From Balanoglossus misakiensis (Eukaryota > Hemichordata), in the NCBI GenBank assembly GCA_040954595.2, contig CM082585.2, positions 2,356,001 to 2,420,000 of the forward strand: a stretch of DNA of 64,000 nt. The letters run 5' to 3'. Each line of letters begins with the position of its first letter. The first letter of the stretch is position 1. The notes under the pieces are model-generated. The model saw nothing but the letters and a program-made list of their open reading frames with translations. It was not told the origin of the DNA and did no database searches. Of the stretch, positions 41,679-53,583 are shown one piece after another. A program made the translations under genes and the position numbers.

Positions 41679-44600
41679 AGACTCTGTAGATCGACGGATA
41701 GTTGTAAAATTTCCATGGTTGCTTCCAAACAGCCTCGTTTATTTACCGATTTCTGTTGTGATGCGCAGAACACATATATAGGCATATGTGCATAATAAAG
41801 TTTTCCACTAGACTCTGTAGATCGAGAGATAGTTCTAAAATTTCCATGGTTGCTTCCAAACACAGCCTCGTTTGTTTACAAAATTCTGTTGTGATGCGCA
41901 GAACACATATATAGGCCTATGCGCATAATAACGTTTTCCACTAGACTCTGTAGATCGACGGATAGTTGTAAAATTTCCATGGTTGCTTCCAAACAGCCTC
42001 GTTTATTTACCGAATTCTGTTGTGAGGCGCAGAACACATAGATAGGCATATGTGCATAAGAAAGTTTTCCACTATAGACTCTGTAGATCGAGAGATAGTT
42101 CTAAAATGTCCATGGTTGCTTCCAAACACAGCCTCGTTTGTTCACAAAATTCTGTTGTGATGCGCAGAACACATATATAGGCCTATGCGCATAAGAACGT
42201 TTCCACTAGACTCTGTAGATCGACGGATAGCTGTAAAATTTCCATGGTTGCTTTTAAACAGCCTCGTTTATTTACCGATTTCTGTTGTGAGGCGCAGAAC
42301 ACATAGATAGGCATATGTGCATAAGAAAGTTTTCCACTATAGACTCTGTAGATCGAGAGATAGTTCTAAAATGTCCATGGTTGCTTCCAAACACAGCCTC
42401 GTTTATTTAGCGATTTCTGTTGTGATGCGCATAACACATAGATAGGCCTATGCGCATAAGAACGTTTTCCACTAGACTCTGTAGATCGACGGATAGTTGT
42501 ACAATTTCCATGGTTGCTTCCAAACAGCATCGTTTATTTACCGAATTCTGTTGTGAGGCGCAGAACACGTAATAGGTCTATGCGCATAAGGAAGTTTTCC
42601 ACCAGACTCTGTAGATCGACGGATAGTTGTAAAATTTCATGATTGCTTCCAAATACAGCCTCGTTTATTTACCGATTTCTGTTGTGATGCGCATAACACA
42701 TAGATAGGCCTATGCGCATAAGAACGTTTTCCACTAGACTATGTAGATCGACGGATAGTTGTACAATTTCCATGGTTGCTTCCAAACAGCCTCGTTTATT
42801 TACCGATTTCTGTTGTGAGGCGCAGAACACATGATAGGCCTATGCGCATAAGAAAGTTTTCCACCAGACTCCGTAGATCGACGGATAGTTGTAAAATTTC
42901 CATGGTTGTTTCCAAACACAGCCTCGTTCATTTATAAAATTCTGTTGTGATGCGCTGAACACATACATATGCCTATGCGCATAAGAAAGTTTCCCACTAG
43001 ACTCTGTAGATCGACGGATAGTTCTAAAATTTCCATGATTGCTTCCAAACAGCCTCGTTTATTTACCGAATTCTGTTGTGAGGCGCAGAGCACGTAATAG
43101 GCCTATGCGCATAAGAAAGTTTTCCACCAGACTCTGTAGATCGACGGATAGTTGTAAAATTTCCATGGTTGCTTCCAAACAGCCTCGTTTATTTACCGAT
43201 TTCTGTTGTGATGCGCAGAACACATAGATAGGCATATGTGCATAATAAAGTTTTCCACTAGACTCTGTAGATGGAGAGATAGTTCTAAAATTTCCATGGT
43301 TGCTTCCAAACACAGCCTCGTTTGTTTACAAAATTCTGTTGTGATGCGCAGAACACATATATAGGCCTATGCGCATAATAACGTTTTCCACTAGACTCTG
43401 TAGATCGACGGATAGTTGTAAAATTTCCATGGTTGCTTCCAAACAGCCTCGTTTATTTACCGAATTCTGTTGTGAGGCGCAGAACACATAGATAGGCATA
43501 TGTGCATAAGCAAGTTTTCCACTATAGACTCTGTAGATCGAGAGATAGTTCTAAAATGTCCATGGTTGCTACCAAACACAGCCTCGTTTGTTTACAAAAT
43601 TCTGTTGTGATGCGCAGAACACATATATAGGCCTATGCGCATAAGAACGTTTCCACTAGACTCTGTAGATCGACGGATAGCTGTAAAATTTCCATGGTTG
43701 CTTCCAAACAGCCTCGTTTATTTACCGATTTCTGTTGTGATGCGCAGAACACATAGATAGGCATATGTGCATAATAAAGTTTTCCACTAGACTCTGTAGA
43801 TCGAGAGATAGTTCTAAAATTTCCATGGTTGCTTCCAAACACAGCCTCGTTTGTTTACAAAATTCTGTTGTGATGCGCAGAACACATATATAGGCCTATG
43901 CGCATAATAACGTTTTCCACTAGACTCTGTAGATCGACGGATAGTTGTAAAATTTCCATGGTTGCTTCCAAACAGCCTCGTTTATTTATCGAATTCTGTT
44001 GTGAGGCGCAGAACACATAGATAGGCATATGTGCATAAGAAAGTTTTCCACTATAGACTCTGTAGATCGAGAGATAGTTCTAAAATGTCCATGGTTGCTT
44101 CCAAACACAGCCTCGTTTGTTTACAAAATTCTGTTGTGATGCGCAGAACACATATATAGGCCTATGCGCATAATAACGTTTTCCACTAGACTCTGTTGAT
44201 CGACGGATAGTTGTAAAATTTCCATGGTTGCTTCCAAACAGCCTCGTTTATTTACCGAATTCTGTTGTGAGGCGCAGAACACATAGATAGGCATATGTGC
44301 ATAAGAAAGTTTTCCACTATAGACTCTGTAGATCGAGAGATAGTTCTAAAATGTCCATGGTTGCTACCAAACACAGCCTCGTTTGTTTACAAAATTCTGT
44401 TGTGATGCGCAGAACACATATATAGGCCTATGCGCATAAGAACGTTTCCACTAGACTCTGTAGATCGACGGATAGCTGTAAAATTTCCATGGTTGCTTCC
44501 AAACAGCCTCGTTTATTTACCGATTTCTGTTGTGAGGCGCAGAACACATGATAGGCCTATGCGCATGAGACATTTTTCCACTAGACTCTGTAGATCGACG

Positions 44601-45966
44601 GATAGTTGTAAAATTTCATGGTTGCTTCCAAATACAGCCTCGTTTATTTAGCGATTTCTGTTGTGATGCGCATAACACATAGATAGGCCTATGCGCATAA
44701 GAACGTTTTCCACTAGACTGTGTAGATCGACGGATAGTTGTACAATGTCCATGGTTGCTTCCAAACAGCCTCGTTTATTTACCGAATTCTGTTGTGAGGC
44801 GCAGAACACGTAATAGGTCTATGCGCATAAGGAAGTTTTCCACCAGACTCTGTAGATCGACGGATAGTTGTAAAATTTCATGGTTGCTTCCAAATACAGC
44901 CTCGTTTATTTACCGATTTCTGTTGTGATGCGCATAACACATAGATAGGCCTATGCGCATAATAACGTTTTCCACTAGACTCTGTAGATCGACGGATAGT
45001 TGTAAAATTTCCATGGTTGCTTCCAAACAGCCTCGTTTATTTACCGAATTCTGTTGTGAGGCGCAGAACACATAGATAGGCATATGTGCATAAGAAAGTT
45101 TTCCACTATAGACTCTGTAGATCGAGAGATAGTTCTAAAATGTCCATGGTTGCTTCCAAACACAGCCTCGTTTGTTTACAAAATTCTGTTGTGATGCGCA
45201 GAACACATATATAGGCCTATGCGCATAATAACGTTTTCCACTAGACTCTGTAGATCGACGGATAGTTGTAAAATTTCCATGGTTGCTTCCAAACAGCCTC
45301 GTTTATTTACCGAATTCTGTTGTGAGGCGCAGAACACATAGATAGGCATATGTGCATAAGAAAGTTTTCCACTATAGACTCTGTAGATCGAGAGATAGTT
45401 CTAAAATGTCCATGGTTGCTACCAAACACAGCCTCGTTTGTTTACAAAATTCTGTTGTGATGCGCAGAACACATATATAGGCCTATGCGCATAAGAACGT
45501 TTCCACTAGACTCTGTAGATCGACGGATAGCTGTAAAATTTCCATGGTTGCTTCCAAACAGCCTCGTTTATTTACCGATTTCTGTTGTGAGGCGCAGAAC
45601 ACATGATAGGCCTATGCGCATGAGACATTTTTCCACTAGACTCTGTAGATCGACGGATAGTTGTAAAATTTCATGGTTGCTTCCAAATACAGCCTCGTTT
45701 ATTTAGCGATTTCTGTTGTGATGCGCATAACACATAGATAGGCCTATGCGCATAAGAACGTTTTCCACTAGACTTTGTAGATCGACGGATAGTTGTACAA
45801 TGTCCATGGTTGCTTCCAAACAGCCTCGTTTATTTACCGAATTCTGTTGTGAGGCGCAGAACACGTAATAGGTCTATGCGCATAGGGAAGTTTTCCACCA
45901 GACTCTGTAGATCGACGGATAGTTGTAAAATTTCATGGTTGCTTCCAAATACAGCCTCGTTTATTT
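41679..45966. repeat. Satellite segmental duplication, 4,749-bp offset, copy 1
   Basis: About 4.3 kb repeated at 46428-50715 with a 4,749-bp offset (36 monomers). Shared private variants include GTTCACAAAATTC, GATGGAGAGATAG and GACTATGTAG. The copies differ at several sites, such as TTTAGCG near 42408 against TTTACCG near 47157. It contains the empty version of the retroelement insertion site at 45956-45966. Confidence 0.88.
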
Positions 45967-46427
45967 ACCGATTTCTGTTGTGATGCGCATAACACATAGA
46001 TAGGCCTATGCGCATAAGGAAGTTTTCCACCAGACTCTGTAGATCGACGGATAGTTGTACAATTTCCATGGTTGCTTTTAAACAGCCTCGTTTATTTACC
46101 GATTTCTGTTGTGAGGCGCAGAACACATAGATAGGCATATGTGCATAAGAAAGTTTTCCACTATAGACTCTGTAGATCGATGGATAGTTGTACAATTTCC
46201 ATGGTTGCTTCGAAATACAGCCTCGTTTATTTAACGATTTCTGTTGTGATGCGCATAACACATAGATAGGCCTATGCGCATAAGAACGTTTTCCACTAGA
46301 CTCTGTAGATCGACGGATAGTTGTACAATTTCCATGGTTGCTTCCAAACAGCCTCGTTTATTTACCGATTTCTGTTGTGAGGCACAGAACACATGATAGG
46401 CCTATGCGCATAAGACATTTTTCCACT

Positions 46428-49400
46428 AGACTCTGTAGATCGACGGATAGTTGTAAAATTTCCATGGTTGCTTCCAAACAGCCTCGTTTATTTACCGATT
46501 TCTGTTGTGATGCGCAGAACACATATATAGGCATATGTGCATAATAAAGTTTTCCACTAGACTCTGTAGATCGAGAGATAGTTCTAAAATTTCCATGGTT
46601 GCTTCCAAACACAGCCTCGTTTGTTTACAAAATTCTGTTGTGATGCGCAGAACACATATATAGGCCTATGCGCATAATAACGTTTTCCACTAGACTCTGT
46701 AGATCGACGGATAGTTGTAAAATTTCCATGGTTGCTTCCAAACAGCCTCGTTTATTTACCGAATTCTGTTGTGAGGCGCAGAACACATAGATAGGCATAT
46801 GTGCATAAGAAAGTTTTCCACTATAGACTCTGTAGATCGAGAGATAGTTCTAAAATATCCATGGTTGCTTCCAAACACAGCCTCGTTTGTTCACAAAATT
46901 CTGTTGTGATGCGCAGAACACATATATAGGCCTATGCGCATAAGAACGTTTCCACTAGACTCTGTAGATCGACGGATAGCTGTAAAATTTCCATGGTTGC
47001 TTTTAAACAGCCTCGTTTATTTACCGATTTCTGTTGTGAGGCGCAGAACACATAGATAGGCATATGTGCATAAGAAAGTTTTCCACTATAGACTCTGTAG
47101 ATCGAGAGATAGTTCTAAAATGTCCATGGTTGCTTCCAAACACAGCCTCGTTTATTTACCGATTTCTGTTGTGATGCGCATAACACATAGATAGGCCTAT
47201 GCGCATAAGAACGTTTTCCACTAGACTCTGTAGATCGACGGATAGTTGTACAATTTCCATGGTTGCTTCCAAACAGCATCGTTTATTTACCGAATTCTGT
47301 TGTGAGGCGCAGAACACGTAATAGGTCTATGCGCATAAGGAAGTTTTCCACCAGACTCTGTAGATCGACGGATAGTTGTAAAATTTCATGATTGCTTCCA
47401 AATACAGCCTCGTTTATTTACCGATTTCTGTTGTGATGCGCATAACACATAGATAGGCCTATGCGCATAAGAACGTTTTCCACTAGACTATGTAGATCGA
47501 CGGATAGTTGTACAATTTCCATGGTTGCTTCCAAACAGCCTCGTTTATTTACCGATTTCTGTTGTGAGGCGCAGAACACATGATAGGCCTATGCGCATAA
47601 GAAAGTTTTCCACCAGACTCCGTAGATCGACGGATAGTTGTAAAATTTCCATGGTTGTTACCAAACACAGCCTCGTTCATTTATAAAATTCTGTTGTGAT
47701 GCGCTGAACACATACATATGCCTATGCGCATAAGAAAGTTTCCCACTAGACTCTGTAGATCGACGGATAGTTCTAAAATTTCCATGATTGCTTCCAAACA
47801 GCCTCGTTTATTTACCGAATTCTGTTGTGAGGCGCAGAGCACGTAATAGGCCTATGCGCATAAGAAAGTTTTCCACCAGACTCTGTAGATCGACGGATAG
47901 TTGTAAAATTTCCATGGTTGCTTCCAAACAGCCTCGTTTATTTACCGATTTCTGTTGTGATGCGCAGAACACATAGATAGGCATATGTGCATAATAAAGT
48001 TTTCCACTAGACTCTGTAGATGGAGAGATAGTTCTAAAATTTCCATGGTTGCTTCCAAACACAGCCTCGTTTGTTTACAAAATTCTGTTGTGATGCGCAG
48101 AACACATATATAGGCCTATGCGCATAATAACGTTTTCCACTAGACTCTGTAGATCGACGGATAGTTGTAAAATTTCCATGGTTGCTTCCAAACAGCCTCG
48201 TTTATTTACCGAATTCTGTTGTGAGGCGCAGAACACATAGATAGGCCTATGTGCATAAGAAAGTTTTCCACTATAGACTCTGTAGATCGAGAGATAGTTC
48301 TAAAATGTCCATGGTTGCTACCAAACACAGCCTCGTTTGTTTACAAAATTCTGTTGTGATGCGCAGAACACATATATAGGCCTATGCGCATAAGAACGTT
48401 TCCACTAGACTCTGTAGATCGACGGATAGCTGTAAAATTTCCATGGTTGCTTCCAAACAGCCTCGTTTATTTACCGATTTCTGTTGTGATGCGCAGAACA
48501 CATAGATAGGCATATGTGCATAATAAAGTTTTCCACTAGACTCTGTAGATCGAGAGATAGTTCTAAAATTTCCATGGTTGCTTCCAAACACAGCCTCGTT
48601 TGTTTACAAAATTCTGTTGTGATGCGCAGAACACATATATAGGCCTATGCGCATAATAACGTTTTCCACTAGACTCTGTAGATCGACGGATAGTTGTAAA
48701 ATTTCCATGGTTGCTTCCAAACAGCCTCGTTTATTTACCGAATTCTGTTGTGAGGCGCAGAACACATAGATAGGCATATGTGCATAAGAAAGTTTTCCAC
48801 TATAGACTCTGTAGATCGAGAGATAGTTCTAAAATGTCCATGGTTGCTTCCAAACACAGCCTCGTTTGTTTACAAAATTCTGTTGTGATGCGCAGAACAC
48901 ATATATAGGCCTATGCGCATAATAACGTTTTCCACTAGACTCTGTAGATCGACGGATAGTTGTAAAATTTCCATGGTTGCTTCCAAACAGCCTCGTTTAT
49001 TTACCGAATTCTGTTGTGAGGCGCAGAACACATAGATAGGCATATGTGCATAAGAAAGTTTTCCACTATAGACTCTGTAGATCGAGAGATAGTTCTAAAA
49101 TGTCCATGGTTGCTACCAAACACAGCCTCGTTTGTTTACAAAATTCTGTTGTGATGCGCAGAACACATATATAGGCCTATGCGCATAAGAACGTTTCCAC
49201 TAGACTCTGTAGATCGACGGATAGCTGTAAAATTTCCATGGTTGCTTCCAAACAGCCTCGTTTATTTACCGATTTCTGTTGTGAGGCGCAGAACACATGA
49301 TAGGCCTATGCGCATGAGACATTTTTCCACTAGACTCTGTAGATCGACGGATAGTTGTAAAATTTCATGGTTGCTTCCAAATACAGCCTCGTTTATTTAG

Positions 49401-50715
49401 CGATTTCTGTTGTGATGCGCATAACACATAGATAGGCCTATGCGCATAAGAACGTTTTCCACTAGACTGTGTAGATCGACGGATAGTTGTACAATGTCCA
49501 TGGTTGCTTCCAAACAGCCTCGTTTATTTACCGAATTCTGTTGTGAGGCGCAGAACACGTAATAGGTCTATGCGCATAAGGAAGTTTTCCACCAGACTCT
49601 GTAGATCGACGGATAGTTGTAAAATTTCATGGTTGCTTCCAAATACAGCCTCGTTTATTTACCGATTTCTGTTGTGATGCGCATAACACATAGATAGGCC
49701 TATGCGCATAATAACGTTTTCCACTAGACTCTGTAGATCGACGGATAGTTGTAAAATTTCCATGGTTGCTTCCAAACAGCCTCGTTTATTTACCGAATTC
49801 TGTTGTGAGGCGCAGAACACATAGATAGGCATATGTGCATAAGAAAGTTTTCCACTATAGACTCTGTAGATCGAGAGATAGTTCTAAAATGTCCATGGTT
49901 GCTTCCAAACACAGCCTCGTTTGTTTACAAAATTCTGTTGTGATGCGCAGAACACATATATAGGCCTATGCGCATAATAACGTTTTCCACTAGACTCTGT
50001 AGATCGACGGATAGTTGTAAAATTTCCATGGTTGCTTCCAAACAGCCTCGTTTATTTACCGAATTCTGTTGTGAGGCGCAGAACACATAGATAGGCATAT
50101 GTGCATAAGAAAGTTTTCCACTATAGACTCTGTAGATCGAGAGATAGTTCTAAAATGTCCATGGTTGCTACCAAACACAGCCTCGTTTGTTTACAAAATT
50201 CTGTTGTGATGCGCAGAACACATATATAGGCCTATGCGCATAAGAACGTTTCCACTAGACTCTGTAGATCGACGGATAGCTGTAAAATTTCCATGGTTGC
50301 TTCCAAACAGCCTCGTTTATTTACCGATTTCTGTTGTGAGGCGCAGAACACATGATAGGCCTATGCGCATGAGACATTTTTCCACTAGACTCTGTAGATC
50401 GACGGATAGTTGTAAAATTTCATGGTTGCTTCCAAATACAGCCTCGTTTATTTAGCGATTTCTGTTGTGATGCGCATAACACATAGATAGGCCTATGCGC
50501 ATAAGAACGTTTTCCACTAGACTTTGTAGATCGACGGATAGTTGTACAATGTCCATGGTTGCTTCCAAACAGCCTCGTTTATTTACCGAATTCTGTTGTG
50601 AGGCGCAGAACACGTAATAGGTCTATGCGCATAAGGAAGTTTTCCACCAGACTCTGTAGATCGACGGATAGTTGTAAAATTTCATGGTTGCTTCCAAATA
50701 CAGCCTCGTTTATTT
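46428..50715. repeat. Satellite segmental duplication, 4,749-bp offset, copy 2
   Basis: Second copy of 41679-45966. The retroelement begins one base after 50715, and the homology to copy 1 resumes on its far side, so the insertion happened after this duplication. Private changes include AAAATATCC near 46855 and GTTACCAAAC near 47658. Confidence 0.88.
50705..50715. repeat. Target-site duplication, left (CTCGTTTATTT)
   Basis: Eleven bases of satellite immediately left of the element, repeated exactly at 56519-56529. In uninterrupted monomers the motif occurs once, followed by ACCGATTTC. The base before the left copy is C and the one before the right copy is A, so the match does not extend beyond 11 bp. 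Confidence 0.9.
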
Positions 50716-50755
50716 GAGTTCGATGAGGAGACAAGCGTCGGGTTTCATAAAAAGT

Positions 50756-50761
50756 TTTATT
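50756..50761 (-). promoter_or_regulatory. AATAAA polyadenylation-type signal, minus copy
   Basis: Mirror image of the plus-strand signal (TTTATT on the given strand), 40 bases inside the left boundary of the element. Confidence 0.45.
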
Positions 50762-50776
50762 GTTAAAAACTTGTTC

Positions 50777-50814
50777 TACCAACGTTTCGATCCTTCACTG
50801 AGGATCTTCTTCAG
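50777..50814 (-). ncRNA. Hammerhead-like hairpin in PLE 3' region (minus copy)
   Basis: Read on the minus strand: CTGAAGA, then stem GATCC / GGATC closing an 8-base loop, then GAAAC and GTTGGTA. CTGANGA and GAAA flanking a stem are the core boxes of hammerhead ribozymes, which are known in the terminal repeats of many PLEs. An extra A lies between the first box and the stem, and I could not find a convincing stem I, so the motif may be degenerate or inactive. Confidence 0.4.
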
Positions 50815-51177
50815 GGATCTAAAAATAGCAAAATGTAGGTGGAAAATAAAAATGAGCTGTATGGTCAAAATCTCATTGAGTATTGTAAAAATAAAGTCTG
50901 AAACGAAGACAAAATTAAAAACAGTCGGAACTGCAGTTGGACATGCGGACAAAAAATTAGACTTGAGTAAAATGACAACTTGTAAAACGGAATGATAAAA
51001 ATAAATGTAGAGAGACAAGACAAAAGAAACTTACTCAGCGGTGATGGTCTGAATGTGGTCTGAATAAAGACAAAGAGGACTCCCTAGTGTGGGAGGAAAA
51101 ATCAAACGGACTGCCTAGCAGTAAACAAAGACTATAGGTGGTGGGAAAAATATGAATATGAATGAAAGAAAAAAGTT
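50815..51177 (-). other. 3' untranslated region of the minus-strand PLE copy
   Basis: About 360 bases between the stop codon and the hairpin, AT-rich, with no conserved reading frame I trust. It mirrors 55978-56340 with no difference seen. It contains the palindromic CTGCCTAGCAG near 51111 and no other recognised signal. Confidence 0.7.
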
Positions 51178-53571
51178 CTACCAGTCCTTTTTGTTGATAC
51201 CAGTGGGTGAAAGGGTACCGAGTGCATTAATAATTTTGAGTTCCAGTTGCTTTCTTATTTTGTCGTGTCTCGAATATACTTTGCACAGACCAGTGAATTG
51301 GAAATGGTCAATGTTGTGATCAGGTTCATGGAAGTGATGAGCGACTAGAGTGTCTTTGTGTGTACGGATACTGTAAAGGTGTTCGTTGATTCTGATACGG
51401 AGTTCCCGTTTTGTTTCCCCGATGTACAATTTGTCGCATTTGATACAGACGATGGCATAAATGATGTTGCGAGTATTACATGTCAGTTGGCCGATGATAT
51501 GATGCGATTTGTTATTCACCTTGTTGATTAATTTGTGTTCATTGGTCTGGATCATAAATTTGCATGTTCTACAGTTGTTACAGGGTTTACAGAGTCCTGG
51601 GTCAGCGTCTTTAGTTCTTGTCTTAAGGCCGGCTCTGACTATCATCTTCCTTAGGTTGGGTGGTTGTCTATAAGCGACAAAAGGGGGCGCGGTGAATGTC
51701 TCCCTTGTAGACTGATTAGATGCAAGTACGTGCCAGTGCTTTCTAATTATTGTCGATATGCTGGGAAGGGCCGGGTGGTGTGTGATGACAAATGGTATAC
51801 GTTCGGATGAGTTGGTGTTTTTGTCTTGGTAGTTGATGAGTCGGTCACGTGGGATGCTTCTTACTTGATTGATGGCATTAGAGATCGCTGATTTTTTGTA
51901 GTTGCGTTGGATGAAGTGGTCCTGAAGTTTCTTGGTTTCTTCATTGTAGAGATCTGTTGTAGAGCAGATGCGTCTATATCGCAGGGCCTGTCCCTTGGGG
52001 ATCGCTTTAAAGATATGGCGTGGATGGCAGGATGATGGAAGTAGATACGTGTGCTTGTCAGTAGGTTTGCTGTAGATGGTCGTATGAATAGTGTTATCCT
52101 TGATCATCATATTGGTGTCCAGAAATGGAACTTCAAGTGGGCTGTGTTCTATGGTGAATTTCAGGGATGGGTGGATGGAGTTGCAGTATTCATGGAATTT
52201 AACAAGTTGGTCGGGCCCATGAGTCCAAATATAGCGGATGTCATCAATGAATCTTTTCCAATTTTGTGGTTGTAGAGGACAGTTGGCAAGGATGTATTTT
52301 TCTAGTTTGCCCATAGCGATGTTCGCATAGGAAGGCGCGACCTTACTGCCCATGGCTGTGCCGTGAACTTGCAGATAGAATCTCTCGTTGAATTGGAAGT
52401 AGTTTTTGGTGAGAATGAATTCGAGCATTTCTGTGATGAGCGTAGGGTTAGGTGTGGTGATGTTGTGTTCCTCCAAAGCTTCCTGTACTGCTTGGATGCC
52501 GTAGTCGTGGGGTATATTGGTGTACAGAGAAACGACGTCCATGGTGACGAGGATGCTATTGTCCGGTACTGTGCTATTTTCTATGTCCTGCAGGTGGTGA
52601 GTGGTGTCCTTGAGGTATGATGGAAGCTTTTTGACGATGGGTTGAAGGATGTGATCGACATATTGTGCAAGTGGGGTGGTGACGGCTTGGTGCTGTGGTA
52701 CTATGGGGCGAAGTGGTGAATTTTGTTTGTGAATTTTCGGCAGACCATAGAAGTTGCCTGGTTTGGGTTCTTTTTGTATGAGTTTTTTGGCGATGTCCTG
52801 TGGGATCCATTTCTTGTTCATCCATTTCTTTACCTTCTTCTCAAGTTCATTTTGGTATTGGTTTGTGGGGTCATGGTCTAGTTCTCTGTAGAATAAACGG
52901 TCTTGTAGTATGTTCTGACATGTATCAATGTAGCTTGCTGTGTCCATGACTACAATACCCCCACCTTTGTCGGCCGGTTTAATTGTGAGGTCCGCCCTGT
53001 CGACAAGTTTTCGGAGAGCAGCTCTTTCTTCTTTGCTGATATTATCATAAGTTTTCTTGCGAATCTTATCATTTAGGACTTCTTCTTCGACGGCAGTGAG
53101 GAAAGCTTCTAGGGTGGTACTTTCATTCGGAGGTGGGTTAAAGCCAGATTTCTCCCGATTAAATGGACCACACTTGATCGGTTGTATAGCATTTTGGTCG
53201 TCATGTCTGTTTCTGTATTTATAGCGTAATCTGCATTTTCGTTTGAATTCTTGAATGTCGGAGTAGAGTTCTCTGGTATTAATATTTGTGGGGGTCGGGC
53301 AGAATGTAAGACCTTTGGAGAGCACACTTACTTCCGCTGGGGTAAGTTGACTTGAGGAGAGGTTGGTGACTGTTGAAATCGTGTCCTGTGCAGCTGTTTG
53401 TTTTGACTTGGCCTTCGTTCTTGGTCTGTTATTGCGTCGGTTCCTGGAAAAGTGTCGAAGTGGTTTCTTTCTGTGATTATCGCCGTGTTTGTTCTTTTGT
53501 AGGAGAAGTTGAAATTTATGATGTTGTTGGTTTTGTCGCAAATGTCTTATTTTGGTTGTGTACGTAGACAG
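51178..53571 (-). CDS. Penelope-like RT / GIY-YIG endonuclease, minus-strand copy, 5'-truncated
   Basis: Encodes the PLE polyprotein expected to copy element RNA at a nicked target in the nucleus. The frame stays open to an ATG at 53646, but everything upstream of about 53573 is loop and antisense of the other arm, so only about 797 residues are element-derived. Numbering from that ATG, it has KPADKGGG (223-230), FYGLPKIHK (299-307), RT motif A with D370 in VTMDVVSLYTNIP, GTAMGSKVAPSYAN (429-442), catalytic FIDDI (466-470), the SCHP region near 539-542, a CX2CX2CX2C cluster (686-695), and GIY-YIG with IIY 728-730, YIG 741-743 and basic RELRIR. The C-terminus is intact with a TAG stop. It has no frameshift. 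It differs from the plus copy at Val vs Ile near residue 640 and in the artefactual loop residues. No in-frame Met precedes the one near residue 234, so it is probably not translated as a normal full-length protein. Confidence 0.9.
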   Translation of the reverse strand: MSTYTTKIRHLRQNQQHHKFQLLLQKNKHGDNHRKKPLRHFSRNRRNNRPRTKAKSKQTAAQDTISTVTNLSSSQLTPAEVSVLSKGLTFCPTPTNINTRELYSDIQEFKRKCRLRYKYRNRHDDQNAIQPIKCGPFNREKSGFNPPPNESTTLEAFLTAVEEEVLNDKIRKKTYDNISKEERAALRKLVDRADLTIKPADKGGGIVVMDTASYIDTCQNILQDRLFYRELDHDPTNQYQNELEKKVKKWMNKKWIPQDIAKKLIQKEPKPGNFYGLPKIHKQNSPLRPIVPQHQAVTTPLAQYVDHILQPIVKKLPSYLKDTTHHLQDIENSTVPDNSILVTMDVVSLYTNIPHDYGIQAVQEALEEHNITTPNPTLITEMLEFILTKNYFQFNERFYLQVHGTAMGSKVAPSYANIAMGKLEKYILANCPLQPQNWKRFIDDIRYIWTHGPDQLVKFHEYCNSIHPSLKFTIEHSPLEVPFLDTNMMIKDNTIHTTIYSKPTDKHTYLLPSSCHPRHIFKAIPKGQALRYRRICSTTDLYNEETKKLQDHFIQRNYKKSAISNAINQVRSIPRDRLINYQDKNTNSSERIPFVITHHPALPSISTIIRKHWHVLASNQSTRETFTAPPFVAYRQPPNLRKMIVRAGLKTRTKDADPGLCKPCNNCRTCKFMIQTNEHKLINKVNNKSHHIIGQLTCNTRNIIYAIVCIKCDKLYIGETKRELRIRINEHLYSIRTHKDTLVAHHFHEPDHNIDHFQFTGLCKVYSRHDKIRKQLELKIINALGTLSPTGINKKDW

Positions 53572-53573
53572 GT

Positions 53574-53581
53574 TGTCTTGC
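53574..53581. other. Asymmetric loop at the palindrome centre
   Basis: TGTCTTGC separates GGT and ACC at the inner arm ends. It is the only part of the interior present once. In a snap-back model it would be the unpaired hairpin turn of the first cDNA strand. The TGTCT in the loop recurs 11 bases on in the right arm (TGTCTACG). Confidence 0.85.
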
Positions 53582-53583
53582 AC

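Larger units (their letters stand above)
1..50715. repeat. Satellite array, left part (130-133 bp monomers)
   Basis: Continuous head-to-tail tandem repeat; every line reads as variants of one monomer. I counted 133 bp for two adjacent monomers near 2600, and other variants are 130-132 bp. Recognisable blocks in order are GGTTGCTTCC, CAGCCTCGTTT, TTCTGTTGTGA, GCGCAGAACACA, AGGCCTATGCGCATAAG, TTTTCCACTAGACTCTGTAG, ATCGACGGATAGTT and TAAAATTTCCAT. Orientation never changes. Classes A and B differ at several linked sites and often alternate. Single-base indels (for example CGTTTCC for CGTTTTCC) make the length vary. I see no gene, tRNA or transposon within it. Arrays of this kind usually form centromeric or pericentromeric heterochromatin; that role is inferred, not shown here. 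Confidence 0.97.

Noticed and set aside
1-50715. CRISPR-like or direct-repeat array
   Set aside because: The repeated unit is the whole 130-133 bp monomer with no unique spacers, and the neighbouring retroelement is eukaryotic.
52051-52275. Open frames antisense to the reverse transcriptase (also 52363-52620, 54535-54792, 54880-55104, and the +1 frames at 53828-54046 and 54330-54581)
   Set aside because: They are mirror-image pairs lying inside the long RT frame and have no recognisable domain, so they are shadows.
53509-53577. Signal peptide on the retroelement protein
   Set aside because: The hydrophobic start is antisense sequence of the opposite arm, not part of the element's coding region.
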